Source of the DNA: Janthinobacterium sp. Marseille | GTDB lineage: Bacteria > Pseudomonadota > Gammaproteobacteria > Burkholderiales > Burkholderiaceae_D | Direction: 5' to 3' | Length of the DNA stretch: 64,000 nucleotides | NCBI RefSeq assembly: GCF_000013625.1 | Contig: NC_009659.1 | Location: 3,720,001-3,784,000 of the forward strand | Shown: positions 38,684-49,908 of the stretch, one piece after another | Layout of the letters: each line of letters opens with the position of its first letter | Numbering within the stretch: the stretch's first letter is position 1 | Notes under the pieces: generated by a model | Seen by the model: the letters and a program-made list of their open reading frames with translations, nothing else | The model's database searches: none | What the model was told of the DNA's origin: nothing | Program-made: the position numbers and the translations under genes

Positions 38684-39343
38684 TTATTTCAAGCCAGCGA
38701 CGTAATCCGATACTGCCTGAATTTCTTCATCCGACATCCGCTTGGCAACAGTTGTCATCGGCTCGCTATTTTTACGCGTGCCGTTACGGAAGTTGATCAG
38801 TTGAGCCGCAGTGTAAGTCTGGTGTTGACCAGCCAGGCGTGGATACTGTGCCGGCAAGCCTGCACCGTTGGCGCTATGGCAAGCTGCGCAAGCCGGGACA
38901 TTCTTCTCGGCGATACCACCACGGTAAATTTTCTTGCCCAGTTCAACCGTATCTTTGTTCTTCGCGGCGCCCGGACTTGGCTTTTGCTTGGCCAGGTAAG
39001 CGATGACGTTCTGGATATCTTCTTCCGTCATGCCCTTGGCAATCGGCGCCATGATCGCGTTATTACGCGCCGGGCCTTTGAAATCGACTAATTGTTTATG
39101 GATGTAAGCACCGTGCTGACCCGTCAATTTCGGGTTCTCGGCGATGCTGGAGTTGCCGGCAGCGCCGTGGCAGGCGATACAGGCTGTGACATTACGGGTT
39201 GCGTCGCCTGTGTTGTAGAGGGCTTCTCCTTTGGCTGGATCGGCTTTGACTACTTTCTTATCTTCAGAAGCATTAGCGGTAGAGGCAATTGCCAATAGCG
39301 CAACGAACAAGGATTTTACGATTGGTATACAAATACGATTCAT
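38684..39343 (-). CDS. Cytochrome c4, di-heme
   Basis: A 219-residue periplasmic cytochrome with a signal peptide (VKSLFVALLAIASTANA). It has two c-type heme sites, CIACHG in the N-terminal half and CAACHS in the second half. Each half is a class I cytochrome with a distal Met (MAPIAKGM and PMTTVAKRM). Cytochrome c4 carries electrons to terminal oxidases in aerobic betaproteobacteria. It sits just upstream of resB-ccsB, whose products would attach its hemes. It is divergent from engB, 159 bp away. Confidence 0.93.
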   Translation of the reverse strand: MNRICIPIVKSLFVALLAIASTANASEDKKVVKADPAKGEALYNTGDATRNVTACIACHGAAGNSSIAENPKLTGQHGAYIHKQLVDFKGPARNNAIMAPIAKGMTEEDIQNVIAYLAKQKPSPGAAKNKDTVELGKKIYRGGIAEKNVPACAACHSANGAGLPAQYPRLAGQHQTYTAAQLINFRNGTRKNSEPMTTVAKRMSDEEIQAVSDYVAGLK

Positions 39344-39445
39344 TCAAACACCCTGGAGACTTATTAAAATTCTGCCCTATTGGCGACTTTATACTGCCAC
39401 TTAAGATGCTAGTTCGCTTCTGCGGCGCAACAATGCGTAACCACT

Positions 39446-39457
39446 CATTGTACAATA
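39446..39457. repeat. Small palindrome in the cytochrome c4 / engB divergent region
   Basis: ATTGTACAAT at 39447-39456 is a perfect 10-bp palindrome about 46 bp before engB. TACAAT within it could serve as a -10 for engB, but no good -35 is seen. Confidence 0.35.
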
Positions 39458-39502
39458 GCTTTCCGGCATTTTTGCCACCCCTTAAGCATTTTCTCCCATC
39501 CT

Positions 39503-41445
<1,943 letters not shown>

Positions 41446-41465
41446 AACTTATCCGCAGCCGGACA

Positions 41466-41496
41466 TAAAAAAAGCATCCAGATGGATGCTTTTTTA
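41466..41496. terminator. Bidirectional terminator between hemB and the peroxiredoxin gene
   Basis: AAAAAAGCATCC / GGATGCTTTTTT with a four-base loop (AGAT). A and T tracts on both sides fit termination of both convergent genes. Confidence 0.93.
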
Positions 41497-41511
41497 TTTA
41501 CCGCGTTCAGA

Positions 41512-42150
41512 TTATTTATTCGGCTGTGGCGTCAGGCGCAGATAAGGACGCTCTGCTTTGAAGCCCTTAGGATACTTTTGCTTGATGACAGCTTCATCTT
41601 GCACGGTCAGAGGAATAATGACATCGTCACCATCGCGCCAGTTACCCGGCGTTGCGACAGTATAGCCATCAGTCAATTGCAATGCATCGATCACGCGCAA
41701 GACTTCATCGAAGTTGCGGCCCGTGCTCATTGGATAGGTAATCGTCAGCCGGATTTTCTTTTGCGGATCGATGACGAACAGCGAACGCACGGTAGCCGTC
41801 GCCGATTGGTTTGGATGAATCATGTCATACAAGGTAGAAACCGATTTATCCGCATCTGCAACGATAGGAAAACCAACCACGGTTTTTTGTGTAGCTTCGA
41901 TATCCTTGATCCACTCCACGTGTTTTTCGGCTGGATCGACGGACAAGGCAATCGCTTTCACATTGCGTTTGTCGAATTCAGGTTTCAGCTTGGCTGTCAG
42001 GCCCAGTTCAGTGGTGCAAACCGGCGTAAAGTCAGCCGGATGCGAAAATAAAACAACCCAGGAATCGCCTGCCCATTCGTGAAATTTTATTTTGCCGATC
42101 GACGAATCTTGCGTGAAATCGGGGGCAGTATCGCCTAAACGTAAAGTCAT
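41512..42150 (-). CDS. 1-Cys peroxiredoxin (Prx6 type)
   Basis: A 212-residue peroxiredoxin. The peroxidatic cysteine is C45 in FTPVCTTELG. It is the only cysteine in the whole protein, so no resolving cysteine exists and the enzyme must be recycled by an outside thiol. The long C-terminal domain (WRDGDDVIIP, KGFKAERPYLRLTPQ) is typical of the Prx6 subfamily, in which it forms the dimer. It reduces hydrogen peroxide and organic peroxides. Single gene between hemB and dsbD. Confidence 0.95.
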   Translation of the reverse strand: MTLRLGDTAPDFTQDSSIGKIKFHEWAGDSWVVLFSHPADFTPVCTTELGLTAKLKPEFDKRNVKAIALSVDPAEKHVEWIKDIEATQKTVVGFPIVADADKSVSTLYDMIHPNQSATATVRSLFVIDPQKKIRLTITYPMSTGRNFDEVLRVIDALQLTDGYTVATPGNWRDGDDVIIPLTVQDEAVIKQKYPKGFKAERPYLRLTPQPNK

Positions 42151-42275
42151 TGCTTTCTCCTTAACACTGTAATCATCAAAGTCTGACTATAGCCCGGCCA
42201 GACAACTTTCCCAACGACAAATAACAACTATACAAATAACGGGGAGCTATGATCATAGCGCAAGCAGCGCCGCAC

Positions 42276-44078
42276 TTAAAACTGCTTGATCAAGGCCAAC
42301 GATTGCGTGAACTTGTCTGCGTTCTGGAAACCGATGACGCGTCCGCCTTGGATCTCCTGCCCCGCCTTGTCAAAGAAAATAATGCCCGGCGGTCCGAATA
42401 AATTGAAGCGCCGCAACATGGCTTTATCTTCCGCATCATTCGCCGTCACATCGACCTGCAACAAGACCATTTCAGCGAAGTGTGTACGCACACGCTGATC
42501 GGTGAAAGTCAGCTTCTCCATTTCGATACAGGAAACACACCAATCCGCATAGAAATCCAGCATCACATGCTTGCCTTTGGCTTGCACCAAAGCAGCATCC
42601 AGGTCCGCCACCGTCTTGACACGTTTGAAGCTCACCTTTTCCTGTCGCTCACCCTGCAAATGTTCCAGCGGTGCCAATGCATCACGGCCACCGGTTGCGA
42701 CACCGACCAATTGCAGCATCCCAAGTACGACGCAAATCAAGCCGACCGCTTTCGAGAACCAGCCGCCTTTTGCACCCCACAATAAATAGGCACCATAGCC
42801 AACCAGCAATGCAGTCCAGCCGAGCATTTGCGCCACGGCAGGAATCACCGGAGACACCATCCACAAGGCGACAGCCAGCATCAGCACGCCAAAGAAACGC
42901 TTGACCGCATCCATCCACATCCCGGCACGCGGCAACAAGGCACCAGCCGACAAGCCGACAAGCAACAGCGGCACGCTCATACCTATCGCCATTGCAAACA
43001 AGGCACTGCCACCTATCATCACATCGCGGGTCTGGCTGATATATACCAAGGCACCGGCCAAAGGCGCCGCCACGCAAGGACCGACGATCAGCGCCGACAA
43101 GGCACCCATGACAAACACCCCGATCAGCTTGCCGGCAGACTGCTTCTCGGACGCTTGCGTCAAACGCGTTTGTATTGCTGCCGGCATTTGCAATTGATAG
43201 ACATCGAACATCGACAAGGCCAGTACCGCCATCAGGATCGCAAAGGTACCCAGCACCCAGGGATTCTGCAGCGCCGCGGCCAAACCTTCACCGATCAGGC
43301 CGGCTGCAGTGCCAAGCAGGGTGTAGACGATCGCCATCCCGAGCGAGTACACCAGCGCCAGTACAAAACCGCGGCTGCGTTTAACTTGCGTACCCTCACC
43401 CACGATGATGCTGGAAAGGATAGGCACCATGGGCAAGACACAAGGTGTGAATGCCAGTCCCAGCCCGAGCAGGAAAAACAGCGGCAGGATGGCCAGCAAC
43501 TTCCCGCTTTTCAGCGAACGTTCTATCTGGCCCATTTCAGATTCCGGCAAGGCATTTCCTGCCTGAGCTGTTGAAGCGGACGATGCAAGTACTTCGACAT
43601 TCCCGCCGGCAACCGAGAAACGTGCTTCAGAATCCATGGGCGAATAACAGAGCCCCTTATCGGAACAGCCCTGGCTGGTCGCAATCAGCGTGAAAGGTGC
43701 AGAAGCTTCGACCGGTATGCGTATCGTCACGCTCTTGCGGTAAGTCTCTACATCTTTCTGAAAGGTTTCATCGAATTTAATTTTGCCGTCAGGGATTTGC
43801 GGCTCGCCCAAGGTTGCGCCCGTTGCGCGGAATGCAAAGCGTTCGCGGTACATGTAGTAGCCGTCTGCAATCGCATAGGTGACGGCGATGGTGTGCGCAT
43901 CATCCATGCGCGCAGAAAACTGAAATGCTACTTCAGGCGCGAGAAATTCTTCATCCGCATGTGCCGCCGACGCCAGCAGGCCGAGCATGAAGGCACAGCC
44001 CAGCACAAGCATGAACTTGTTGAACAGCGCTGCAACGCGATGTATGCCCAAGGGCATAAGCACCTGATTCTTAAACAT
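42276..44078 (-). CDS. dsbD: Thiol:disulfide interchange protein DsbD
   Basis: A 600-residue three-domain transporter of reducing power. A signal peptide (LGCAFMLGLLASAAHA) precedes the periplasmic alpha domain with its cysteine pair in SQGCSDKGLCYSP. The membrane beta domain of eight helices has cysteines in FTPCVLPMVP and GPCVAAPLAG. The C-terminal thioredoxin-like gamma domain has CVSC at about 513-516. It carries electrons from cytoplasmic thioredoxin to periplasmic partners such as DsbC and CcmG-type proteins. The start at 44078 has an AAGGAT site five bases upstream and overlaps the cutA end by 8 bases; an open frame further upstream is the cutA shadow. Confidence 0.96.
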   Translation of the reverse strand: MFKNQVLMPLGIHRVAALFNKFMLVLGCAFMLGLLASAAHADEEFLAPEVAFQFSARMDDAHTIAVTYAIADGYYMYRERFAFRATGATLGEPQIPDGKIKFDETFQKDVETYRKSVTIRIPVEASAPFTLIATSQGCSDKGLCYSPMDSEARFSVAGGNVEVLASSASTAQAGNALPESEMGQIERSLKSGKLLAILPLFFLLGLGLAFTPCVLPMVPILSSIIVGEGTQVKRSRGFVLALVYSLGMAIVYTLLGTAAGLIGEGLAAALQNPWVLGTFAILMAVLALSMFDVYQLQMPAAIQTRLTQASEKQSAGKLIGVFVMGALSALIVGPCVAAPLAGALVYISQTRDVMIGGSALFAMAIGMSVPLLLVGLSAGALLPRAGMWMDAVKRFFGVLMLAVALWMVSPVIPAVAQMLGWTALLVGYGAYLLWGAKGGWFSKAVGLICVVLGMLQLVGVATGGRDALAPLEHLQGERQEKVSFKRVKTVADLDAALVQAKGKHVMLDFYADWCVSCIEMEKLTFTDQRVRTHFAEMVLLQVDVTANDAEDKAMLRRFNLFGPPGIIFFDKAGQEIQGGRVIGFQNADKFTQSLALIKQF

Positions 44079-44412
44079 TTCTATCCTTGTTGGTTTCCTG
44101 CCTGATCCAGTCCAGATATGCCGGCAAGCCTGGGCCGACTGGAAGAGCAATAATTTCGGGGACTTCATACGGATGCATGGATTTGATCGCTGCTTCCAGC
44201 TCAGCATATAGCGCTTGCGTAGTTTTGATCTGCAACGCAACTTCAGTCGCCTCTTCCAGCGCACCTTGCCAACGATACATCGAATGCACTGCAGGCAGGA
44301 TATTCACGCATGCCGCCAAACGCTGTTCGAGCAGATGCCGCGCCAGTTTCTTTGCAAGCTCCAGATCCGGCACATTGCTATATACGAGCAATACTTGCGC
44401 TGGTATCGACAT
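44071..44412 (-). CDS. cutA: Divalent cation tolerance protein CutA
   Basis: A 113-residue CutA of the trimeric PII-like fold. The family signatures are LAKKLARHLLEQRLAACVNI, MYRWQGALEE and MHPYEVPEIIALPV. It is linked to copper and divalent metal tolerance in E. coli, where cutA also precedes dsbD, but its biochemical role is unclear. The ATG at 44412 is preferred over a TTG seven codons upstream. Confidence 0.95.
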   Translation of the reverse strand: MSIPAQVLLVYSNVPDLELAKKLARHLLEQRLAACVNILPAVHSMYRWQGALEEATEVALQIKTTQALYAELEAAIKSMHPYEVPEIIALPVGPGLPAYLDWIRQETNKDRNV

Positions 44413-44429
44413 CGTTACACGCCCTTCGT

Positions 44430-45215
44430 TCAATTCAACAGACGCTTACGCGTCAATACGACCGCTGCATAAAAAGCGACAACACAATATGCCAGCAGTA
44501 TCGCGATATCCAGCCAAGGTGTAGGCGGCCAATGTCCCAATAATAATGGACGCACCAAATTCACCGCAGCACCCAAAGGCAGGACGCCGGCTATACCCTG
44601 TAGCCATCCTGGCAACTGCGCCACCGGATAATACACACCTGACAAGAAAACCATAGGGGTGAGCACCAGCGTGAAGTAATAGGTAAAGAAATCATAACCT
44701 TTAGCCAAGGCATTCATCACCAAGCCCAGCGATGCAAACATCATCCCGATCAGGAATAGCAAAGGCAACACCAGCAAGGTATGCCAATGCAAACCTATGC
44801 CCAGTGCAAAGATCACGCACAGGATCGCCACACCGGAAATCAGCGCCTTGGTCGCCGCCCATAACATTTCGGCCACGACCACATCATCCAAAGCCAGTGG
44901 CGCATTCAATAAAGCTTCCCAGGTCTTTTGCACATGCATGCGCGAAAATGCCGAGTACAGCGCTTCAAATGAAGCCGCCATCATAATGGACATGCAAATC
45001 GAAGCAGAAGCCAGGTACTGGATATAAGGAATACCATCGACATGCGTCAGCAAACTGCCCAAACCATAACCGAAAGCAAGCAAGGTAATCAAGGGATCGG
45101 CGATATTGCCGAGCACACTGGCGCCGGCCAGTTTTTTCCAGACCAGGAAATTCCTGCGCCAGATCGGAAAGGCACGTTGGGAAAATACCGGCAATGCATA
45201 TAGGGTCGATTTCAA
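44430..45215 (-). CDS. ABC-2 type permease (NodJ-like)
   Basis: A 261-residue membrane protein with six helices of the ABC-2 family. Cues are [30 protein letters not shown] at the start, [19 protein letters not shown] (the usual loop after the fifth helix) and [17 protein letters not shown] at the end. NodJ in rhizobia exports lipochitin oligosaccharides, but homologues occur in many non-symbiotic betaproteobacteria and their substrate is not known. It overlaps the ATPase gene by four bases and lies 17 bp before cutA. Confidence 0.88.
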   Translation of the reverse strand: MKSTLYALPVFSQRAFPIWRRNFLVWKKLAGASVLGNIADPLITLLAFGYGLGSLLTHVDGIPYIQYLASASICMSIMMAASFEALYSAFSRMHVQKTWEALLNAPLALDDVVVAEMLWAATKALISGVAILCVIFALGIGLHWHTLLVLPLLFLIGMMFASLGLVMNALAKGYDFFTYYFTLVLTPMVFLSGVYYPVAQLPGWLQGIAGVLPLGAAVNLVRPLLLGHWPPTPWLDIAILLAYCVVAFYAAVVLTRKRLLN

Positions 45216-46144
45216 TCCCGCATCTCCCGTCCGGTTAGTTTGAGGAATACATCTTCCAGATTCGCCGGGCGATGCACGTAACGGACATTCGATGTTTGCG
45301 CCAAACCATGCAGCAAGGGCTGCGCATCGTCGGTATAGCAGAATATGGTTTCGCCGCTGACTTCATAGCGCGTTGCCTGCGCCCGTCCCTGCTGCGCGCC
45401 CCAGGCCGCTGCACCATCACCATAGACTTCCAGCACCTGGCTTTCTATATGTTGCGCAATCAGTTCGCGCGGTGAGCCCTCGGCAATCAGCTTGCCATAA
45501 TCCATCACTGCCAGGCGGTCACACAGGCGCTCGGCCTCATCCATGAAGTGGGTCGTCAGGAATATTGTTTTGCCGCGTGCCAGCAAGGCCTTGAGGCGCT
45601 CCCAGATCATGTGGCGTGCCTGCGGATCCAGCCCGGTCGTCGGCTCATCCATAAAAATCAGGTCCGGATCGTTGACCAATGCACGCGCCAGGGTCAGGCG
45701 CCGCCGCATACCGCCGGATAGCTCACCGATCTGCGCATCCTTTTTATTCGTCAGGTTGGCAAACTCCAGTAAAGACGGGATACGCGCCTGTATGGTTTTG
45801 TCGGGAATGCCAAAGTAGCGGCCAAAGACCAGCAGGTTTTCTTCTACCGTAAAGTCAGGATCGAGGTTGTCACCCTGTGGCACGACCCCGACCCGTGCGC
45901 GTGCTTCCCGCGCATGTGCCGGGATCGCGTGGTCAACCAGGGTAATGCTGCCGCTATCCGGTGCAGTCAGGCCCAGGCACAAGCGCAAGGTAGTTGTCTT
46001 GCCCGCACCGTTGGGACCGAGCAAACCATAGCACTCGCCGCGCCGCAGGGCGAAGGACAGGCCGTCTATCACTTTGGTACCGGAACCGTTGCGACCAAAG
46101 GATTTATGCAGATCGGCAACGGCGAGGATGGCTGGGTCTGGCAT
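45212..46144 (-). CDS. ABC transporter ATP-binding protein (NodI-like)
   Basis: A 310-residue ABC ATPase: Walker [10 protein letters not shown] at 43-51, signature LSGGMRRRL, Walker [14 protein letters not shown] and the H-loop in [16 protein letters not shown]-terminal domain of about 80 residues ([32 protein letters not shown]) is typical of NodI and DrrA-like drug or glycolipid exporters. The ATG at 46144 is preferred over a TTG two codons upstream. It forms a two-gene exporter with the following NodJ-like permease. Export direction is inferred from the subfamily; the substrate is unknown. Confidence 0.9.
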   Translation of the reverse strand: MPDPAILAVADLHKSFGRNGSGTKVIDGLSFALRRGECYGLLGPNGAGKTTTLRLCLGLTAPDSGSITLVDHAIPAHAREARARVGVVPQGDNLDPDFTVEENLLVFGRYFGIPDKTIQARIPSLLEFANLTNKKDAQIGELSGGMRRRLTLARALVNDPDLIFMDEPTTGLDPQARHMIWERLKALLARGKTIFLTTHFMDEAERLCDRLAVMDYGKLIAEGSPRELIAQHIESQVLEVYGDGAAAWGAQQGRAQATRYEVSGETIFCYTDDAQPLLHGLAQTSNVRYVHRPANLEDVFLKLTGREMRD

Positions 46145-46215
46145 AGGCAAGTAACGTTAAGTTAACTATGCCCATCTTGCCACAAGCGCGCATGCAGGAT
46201 GCCACCCGGAAAAGC

Positions 46216-46242
46216 AAAAAGCCAGGCTAGGCCTGGCTTTTT
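46216..46242 (-). terminator. Terminator at the end of the ribosomal gene block
   Basis: Perfect 12-bp stem AAAAAGCCAGGC / GCCTGGCTTTTT with a three-base loop, with T runs on both strands. It follows rplQ by 18 bp on the minus strand and ends the alpha operon. Confidence 0.93.
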
Positions 46243-46260
46243 TGTTTGCTAACAAGCAGC

Positions 46261-46656
46261 TTATTCGCCGCTGTTGTCTTCTACTGCTTCGGTGGTGTCT
46301 GGACGATCAACCAGTTCAACGAATGCCATAGGTGCATTGTCGCCAACGCGGAAACCCATTTTCAAGATGCGCAGGTAGCCGCCATTGCGGTTTGCGTAAC
46401 GTGGGCCCAATTCAGCGAACAGTTTGACAACCATTTCGCGATCACGCAGACGGTTGAATGCGAGGCGTTTGTTTGCCAGGCTGTCGGTTTTGCCCAAAGT
46501 CAGGATCGGTTCGATCACGCGACGCAGTTCTTTTGCTTTTGGCAATGTTGTTTTGATTGCTTCGTGACGCAGCAGCGAAACAGTCATGTTGCGCAACATC
46601 GCGAGACGGTGCGAAGAGGTACGATTTAATTTACGGAGGCCGTGACGGTGACGCAT
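46261..46656 (-). CDS. rplQ: 50S ribosomal protein L17
   Basis: A 131-residue L17 beginning [20 protein letters not shown], the invariant family start. It continues with [20 protein letters not shown] and the [19 protein letters not shown] signature. Compared with E. coli it has a short acidic tail ([12 protein letters not shown]). It is the last gene of the alpha operon, 135 bp after rpoA, with a hairpin between them and a strong terminator behind. Confidence 0.97.
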   Translation of the reverse strand: MRHRHGLRKLNRTSSHRLAMLRNMTVSLLRHEAIKTTLPKAKELRRVIEPILTLGKTDSLANKRLAFNRLRDREMVVKLFAELGPRYANRNGGYLRILKMGFRVGDNAPMAFVELVDRPDTTEAVEDNSGE

Positions 46657-46760
46657 GGTAATACCTTTCTAGTTGAGTTTAAATCCAGTTCTTCTATCGC
46701 CACTTTGCAGGGACGCGGACCGGTATCTATATTTTTACGACGGTGGATTCTACTACAAAA

Positions 46761-46782
46761 GGGATAGGGTTGCCCCTATCCC
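46761..46782 (-). terminator. Terminator-like hairpin between rpoA and rplQ
   Basis: On the minus strand GGGATAGGG and CCCTATCCC form a perfect 9-bp stem with a GCAA tetraloop, followed by TTTTG. It lies about 10 bp after the rpoA stop and may cut transcription of rplQ in part or stabilise the rpoA message. Confidence 0.65.
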
Positions 46783-46791
46783 CATTACTAA

Positions 46792-47769
46792 TTACTTCTC
46801 CAAACCGGCTGGTGGCCAGTTTTCGAGTTTCATGCCCAAAGTCAAACCGCGGGATGCCAGTACTTCCTTGATTTCATTCAGGGACTTACGGCCGAGGTTA
46901 GGCGTTTTCAACAGTTCATTTTCGCTACGTTGGATCAGATCACCAATGTAGTAAATGTTTTCTGCTTTGAGGCAGTTAGCCGAACGCACTGTCAGTTCCA
47001 GATCATCAACTGGACGCAACAGGATAGGATCAACTGCAGGTGCACGCGATGGTGCATCTGCCGGTGCTTCCGTACCTTCCAGAGCCGCGAATACATTCAG
47101 TTGATCAACCAGGACGCGTGCCGATTGACGGATCGCTTCTTCCGGCGAGATCACACCGTTGGTTTCGATGTTGATGACCAGTTTGTCCAGATCGGTACGT
47201 TGTTCAACGCGAGCCGATTCAACAGCGTAGGAAACACGACGTACAGGCGAGAACGAAGCGTCCAGAATGATACGGCCAATTGTCTTGTTGGTATCTTCGG
47301 ACAGGCGACGTACGTTACCTGGTACATAACCGCGGCCTTTTTCGACTTTGATTTGCATGTCGAGTTTGCCGCCAGCGGTCAGGTGGGCAATCACGTGATC
47401 CGGATTAACCAGCTCTACGTCGTGTGGCAATTCGATATCGGATGCCAACACTGCGCCTTCGCCGTCTTTCTTCAGGGTCAGGGTGACGTCGTCACGGTTG
47501 TGCAATTTGAACACAACGCCCTTCAGGTTCAACAACAGATCAACAACGTCTTCCTGCACGCCGTCGAGTGAAGAATATTCGTGCACAACACCGGCGATTG
47601 TCACTTCAGTCGGCGCGTAGCCAACCATCGATGACAACAGGACGCGACGCAGCGCGTTACCGAGTGTGTGGCCGTAGCCGCGTTCAAACGGCTCCATCAC
47701 GACTTTGGCGTGACCGGCACCGAGTACTTCAACTTCAATAATACGTGGCTTCAACAAACTGTTTTGCAT
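46792..47769 (-). CDS. rpoA: DNA-directed RNA polymerase alpha subunit
   Basis: A 325-residue alpha subunit. The N-terminal assembly domain has [21 protein letters not shown], and the C-terminal domain (from about 250) has [22 protein letters not shown] and [17 protein letters not shown], which bind UP-element DNA and activators. AAGGAC serves as the ribosome-binding site. It lies between rpsD and rplQ, the normal place. Confidence 0.99.
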   Translation of the reverse strand: MQNSLLKPRIIEVEVLGAGHAKVVMEPFERGYGHTLGNALRRVLLSSMVGYAPTEVTIAGVVHEYSSLDGVQEDVVDLLLNLKGVVFKLHNRDDVTLTLKKDGEGAVLASDIELPHDVELVNPDHVIAHLTAGGKLDMQIKVEKGRGYVPGNVRRLSEDTNKTIGRIILDASFSPVRRVSYAVESARVEQRTDLDKLVINIETNGVISPEEAIRQSARVLVDQLNVFAALEGTEAPADAPSRAPAVDPILLRPVDDLELTVRSANCLKAENIYYIGDLIQRSENELLKTPNLGRKSLNEIKEVLASRGLTLGMKLENWPPAGLEK

Positions 47770-47832
47770 GAAATGTCCTTTTCAATACCCTCGGCTCATT
47801 ACACCGATAAGGCTGATGGCATTACGAGAAAA

Positions 47833-47850
47833 GCCCACCAGAAGGTGGGC
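47833..47850 (-). terminator. Terminator-like hairpin between rpsD and rpoA
   Basis: On the minus strand GCCCACC and GGTGGGC form a 7-bp stem with a TTCT loop and are followed by TTTTCTC. It lies about 13 bp after the rpsD stop, well placed to attenuate rpoA transcription or protect the rpsD 3' end. Confidence 0.6.
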
Positions 47851-47862
47851 CGGGATTCTTTA

Positions 47863-48486
47863 TTAACGGGAATACAATTCGACGATCAGCGATTCGTTGA
47901 CGTCGTTAGCGATTTCGCTGCGATCTGGAGCTGCCTTGTAGGTGCCTTCCATTTTCTTCGCATCAACCGAAACCCAAGAAGGCATACCCGATTGTTCAGC
48001 CAGCGACAGGGCTTCAACGATACGCACTTGTTTTTTCGATTTTTCACGAACAGCGATTACGTCGCCTGGTTTAACCTGGTACGAAGCGATGTTGACAACG
48101 ATACCGTTGACGGTGAACGCTTTGTGCGAAACCAACTGACGGCCTTCAGCACGTGTCGAACCGAAACCCATACGATATACAACGTTGTCCAGACGCGCTT
48201 CCAGCAACTTCAACAGTGTTTCACCGGTGTTGCCTTTACGACGATCTGCTTCTGCAAAGTAGCGGCGGAATTGACGTTCCAGGATGCCGTACATGCGTTT
48301 TACTTTTTGCTTCTCACGCAATTGATTGCCGTAGTCGGAGGTACGAGCACCGGAAGTGCGACCATGTTGACCAGGTTTCGAATCAAGTTTGCATTTCGAG
48401 TCCAGCGAACGACGTGCGCTTTTCAGGAAAAGGTCGGTACCTTCACGACGGGAGAGCTTTGCTTTAGGTCCAATATAACGTGCCAC
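47863..48486 (-). CDS. rpsD: 30S ribosomal protein S4
   Basis: A 207-residue S4 of the zinc-free type, opening [20 protein letters not shown]. The S4 RNA-binding domain covers about 97-160 ([24 protein letters not shown], in which positions match the family). The start codon is GTG at 48486 with AAGGA upstream. S4 nucleates 30S assembly and in many bacteria represses its own operon. Here it has an unusually long 181-bp leader with inverted repeats. Confidence 0.98.
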   Translation of the reverse strand: MARYIGPKAKLSRREGTDLFLKSARRSLDSKCKLDSKPGQHGRTSGARTSDYGNQLREKQKVKRMYGILERQFRRYFAEADRRKGNTGETLLKLLEARLDNVVYRMGFGSTRAEGRQLVSHKAFTVNGIVVNIASYQVKPGDVIAVREKSKKQVRIVEALSLAEQSGMPSWVSVDAKKMEGTYKAAPDRSEIANDVNESLIVELYSR

Positions 48487-48509
48487 GAGAATTTCCTTTA
48501 AATATATGA

Positions 48510-48561
48510 CGCTCCGAATGAATTTTTTGTTTATTAAAATTCATCACAAATTCACTGAGCG
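48510..48561 (-). promoter_or_regulatory. Structured rpsD leader
   Basis: A 9-bp AT-rich inverted repeat (ATGAATTTT / AAAATTCAT, 48518-48544) is nested within CGCTC (48510-48514) and GAGCG (48557-48561). The structure lies about 24-75 bases before the rpsD GTG start. It resembles a leader in which S4 or another factor could control translation, but this is only inferred. Confidence 0.45.
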
Positions 48562-48605
48562 CTAGTCTGTGCGGCGTGCAACAGACGGTGGGCTTAAGAA
48601 CAAAA

Positions 48606-48626
48606 CCCGCCAAGGTCTTTGGCGGG
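48606..48626 (-). terminator. Terminator-like hairpin between rpsK and rpsD
   Basis: On the minus strand CCCGCCAA and TTGGCGGG form a perfect 8-bp stem with a five-base loop, followed by TTTTGTTC. It lies about 40 bp after the rpsK stop. Confidence 0.62.
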
Positions 48627-48667
48627 CCAATTACGGTACAACAAACTACCGTTAATACAACAAATGC

Positions 48668-49072
48668 TTAGATACGACGACGCTTTGGTGGGCGGCAACC
48701 GTTATGTGGCACTGGTGTAACGTCTTGAATCTGGGTAATTTTGATACCCAGGTTGTTCAACGCACGCACTGCCGATTCACGGCCTGGGCCTGGGCCCTTG
48801 ATGCGAACTTCCAGATTCTTGATACCGCATTCGATCGCGACTTTACCTGCTGCTTCAGCTGCAACCTGCGCTGCAAACGGGGTCGATTTACGCGAACCCT
48901 TGAAGCCGGCACCGCCAGACGTTGCCCATGACAGCGCATTGCCTTGACGATCGGTGATCGTAATGATGGTGTTGTTGAAAGACGCGTGTACGTGCGCGAT
49001 GCCTTCAGCAACGTTCTTTTTAACTTTCTTACGCACACGTGCTGCTGCGGCGTTATTAGGTGCTTTTGCCAT
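48668..49072 (-). CDS. rpsK: 30S ribosomal protein S11
   Basis: A 134-residue S11. Signatures are [21 protein letters not shown], then a Gly/Ala-rich centre, and the C-terminal [17 protein letters not shown], which is nearly invariant. S11 forms the mRNA exit platform with S7 and S18. It follows rpsM by 45 bp and is followed by an unusually long gap before rpsD. Confidence 0.98.
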   Translation of the reverse strand: MAKAPNNAAAARVRKKVKKNVAEGIAHVHASFNNTIITITDRQGNALSWATSGGAGFKGSRKSTPFAAQVAAEAAGKVAIECGIKNLEVRIKGPGPGRESAVRALNNLGIKITQIQDVTPVPHNGCRPPKRRRI

Positions 49073-49117
49073 TATTCTTTCCTTGAATCCGACGTCTAAT
49101 CGAACTGCTTACTTGAA

Positions 49118-49483
49118 TTATTTCTTCAGCGATTGTGCTGCTTTACGCGGACCCTTGCGAGTACGTGCATTCGTACGGGTACGTTGACCACGGCAAGGCA
49201 AACCTTTGCGATGACGCATACCACGATAGCAACCCAAGTCCATCAGGCGCTTGATGTTCATCGAGAGTTCACGGCGCAGATCGCCTTCAACGATGAATTT
49301 TGCAATCTCATCGCGCAGCTTCTCGAGCTCGTTGTCGTCCAGATCTTTGACCTTTTTAGTGGTCGGAACACCGGCTGTGTCGCAAATCTTTTGCGAACGT
49401 GGGCGGCCAATACCATAAATAGCTGTCAAGCCGATTACGGTATGTTGATGGTTGGGTACGTTTACCCCTGCGATACGTGCCAT
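49118..49483 (-). CDS. rpsM: 30S ribosomal protein S13
   Basis: A 121-residue S13 beginning [20 protein letters not shown], with the helix-hairpin-helix [14 protein letters not shown] and the basic C-terminal tail [17 protein letters not shown] that reaches the P-site tRNA. It is the first gene of the alpha operon proper and lies 28 bp after rpmJ. Confidence 0.98.
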   Translation of the reverse strand: MARIAGVNVPNHQHTVIGLTAIYGIGRPRSQKICDTAGVPTTKKVKDLDDNELEKLRDEIAKFIVEGDLRRELSMNIKRLMDLGCYRGMRHRKGLPCRGQRTRTNARTRKGPRKAAQSLKK

Positions 49484-49511
49484 TCGTTATTCCTCAATCA
49501 ATAACGTTAAA

Positions 49512-49625
49512 TTAACCTTGGCGCTGCTTATGACGCGGTTCGATGCAAATTACTCGAACGACGCCCTTGCGCTTGATGATCTTACAGTTGCGGCAGATCC
49601 GCTTAACTGATGCGAGCACTTTCAT
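49512..49625 (-). CDS. rpmJ: 50S ribosomal protein L36
   Basis: A 37-residue L36, [20 protein letters not shown] followed by [17 protein letters not shown]. The zinc-ribbon ligands C11, C14, C27 and H32 are all present, so this is the zinc-binding (C+) form. The reading frame is short and easy to miss. It lies between infA (40 bp) and rpsM (28 bp), its normal place. Confidence 0.97.
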   Translation of the reverse strand: MKVLASVKRICRNCKIIKRKGVVRVICIEPRHKQRQG

Positions 49626-49665
49626 TTTTGCCCTCTTTCTTACAGTTCTTGATTCGTTTTTAAAG

Positions 49666-49884
49666 TTACTTAGTACGGAACACGATACGTGCCCTACTTA
49701 AATCATAAGGTGTCAACTCTACCGTCACCTTGTCGCCAGGCAGAATGCGAATATAGTTCATGCGCATTTTTCCTGAAATATGACCAAGCACTACGTGCCC
49801 ATTTTCCAACTTAACTCGAAATGTTGCGTTTGGGAGATTTTCTAGAATCTCCCCCTGCATTTGGATTACGTCGTCTTTTGCCAT
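49666..49884 (-). CDS. infA: Translation initiation factor IF-1
   Basis: A 72-residue IF-1, a single OB-fold protein. It reads [20 protein letters not shown] and ends with the conserved [18 protein letters not shown]-1 blocks the A site during initiation. It lies 24 bp after secY and before rpmJ, as in most betaproteobacteria. Other copies of IF-1 may exist elsewhere in the genome, as betaproteobacteria often have two. Confidence 0.97.
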   Translation of the reverse strand: MAKDDVIQMQGEILENLPNATFRVKLENGHVVLGHISGKMRMNYIRILPGDKVTVELTPYDLSRARIVFRTK

Positions 49885-49908
49885 TCGTTTGCCCGTTTTC
49901 CTTCGCGC

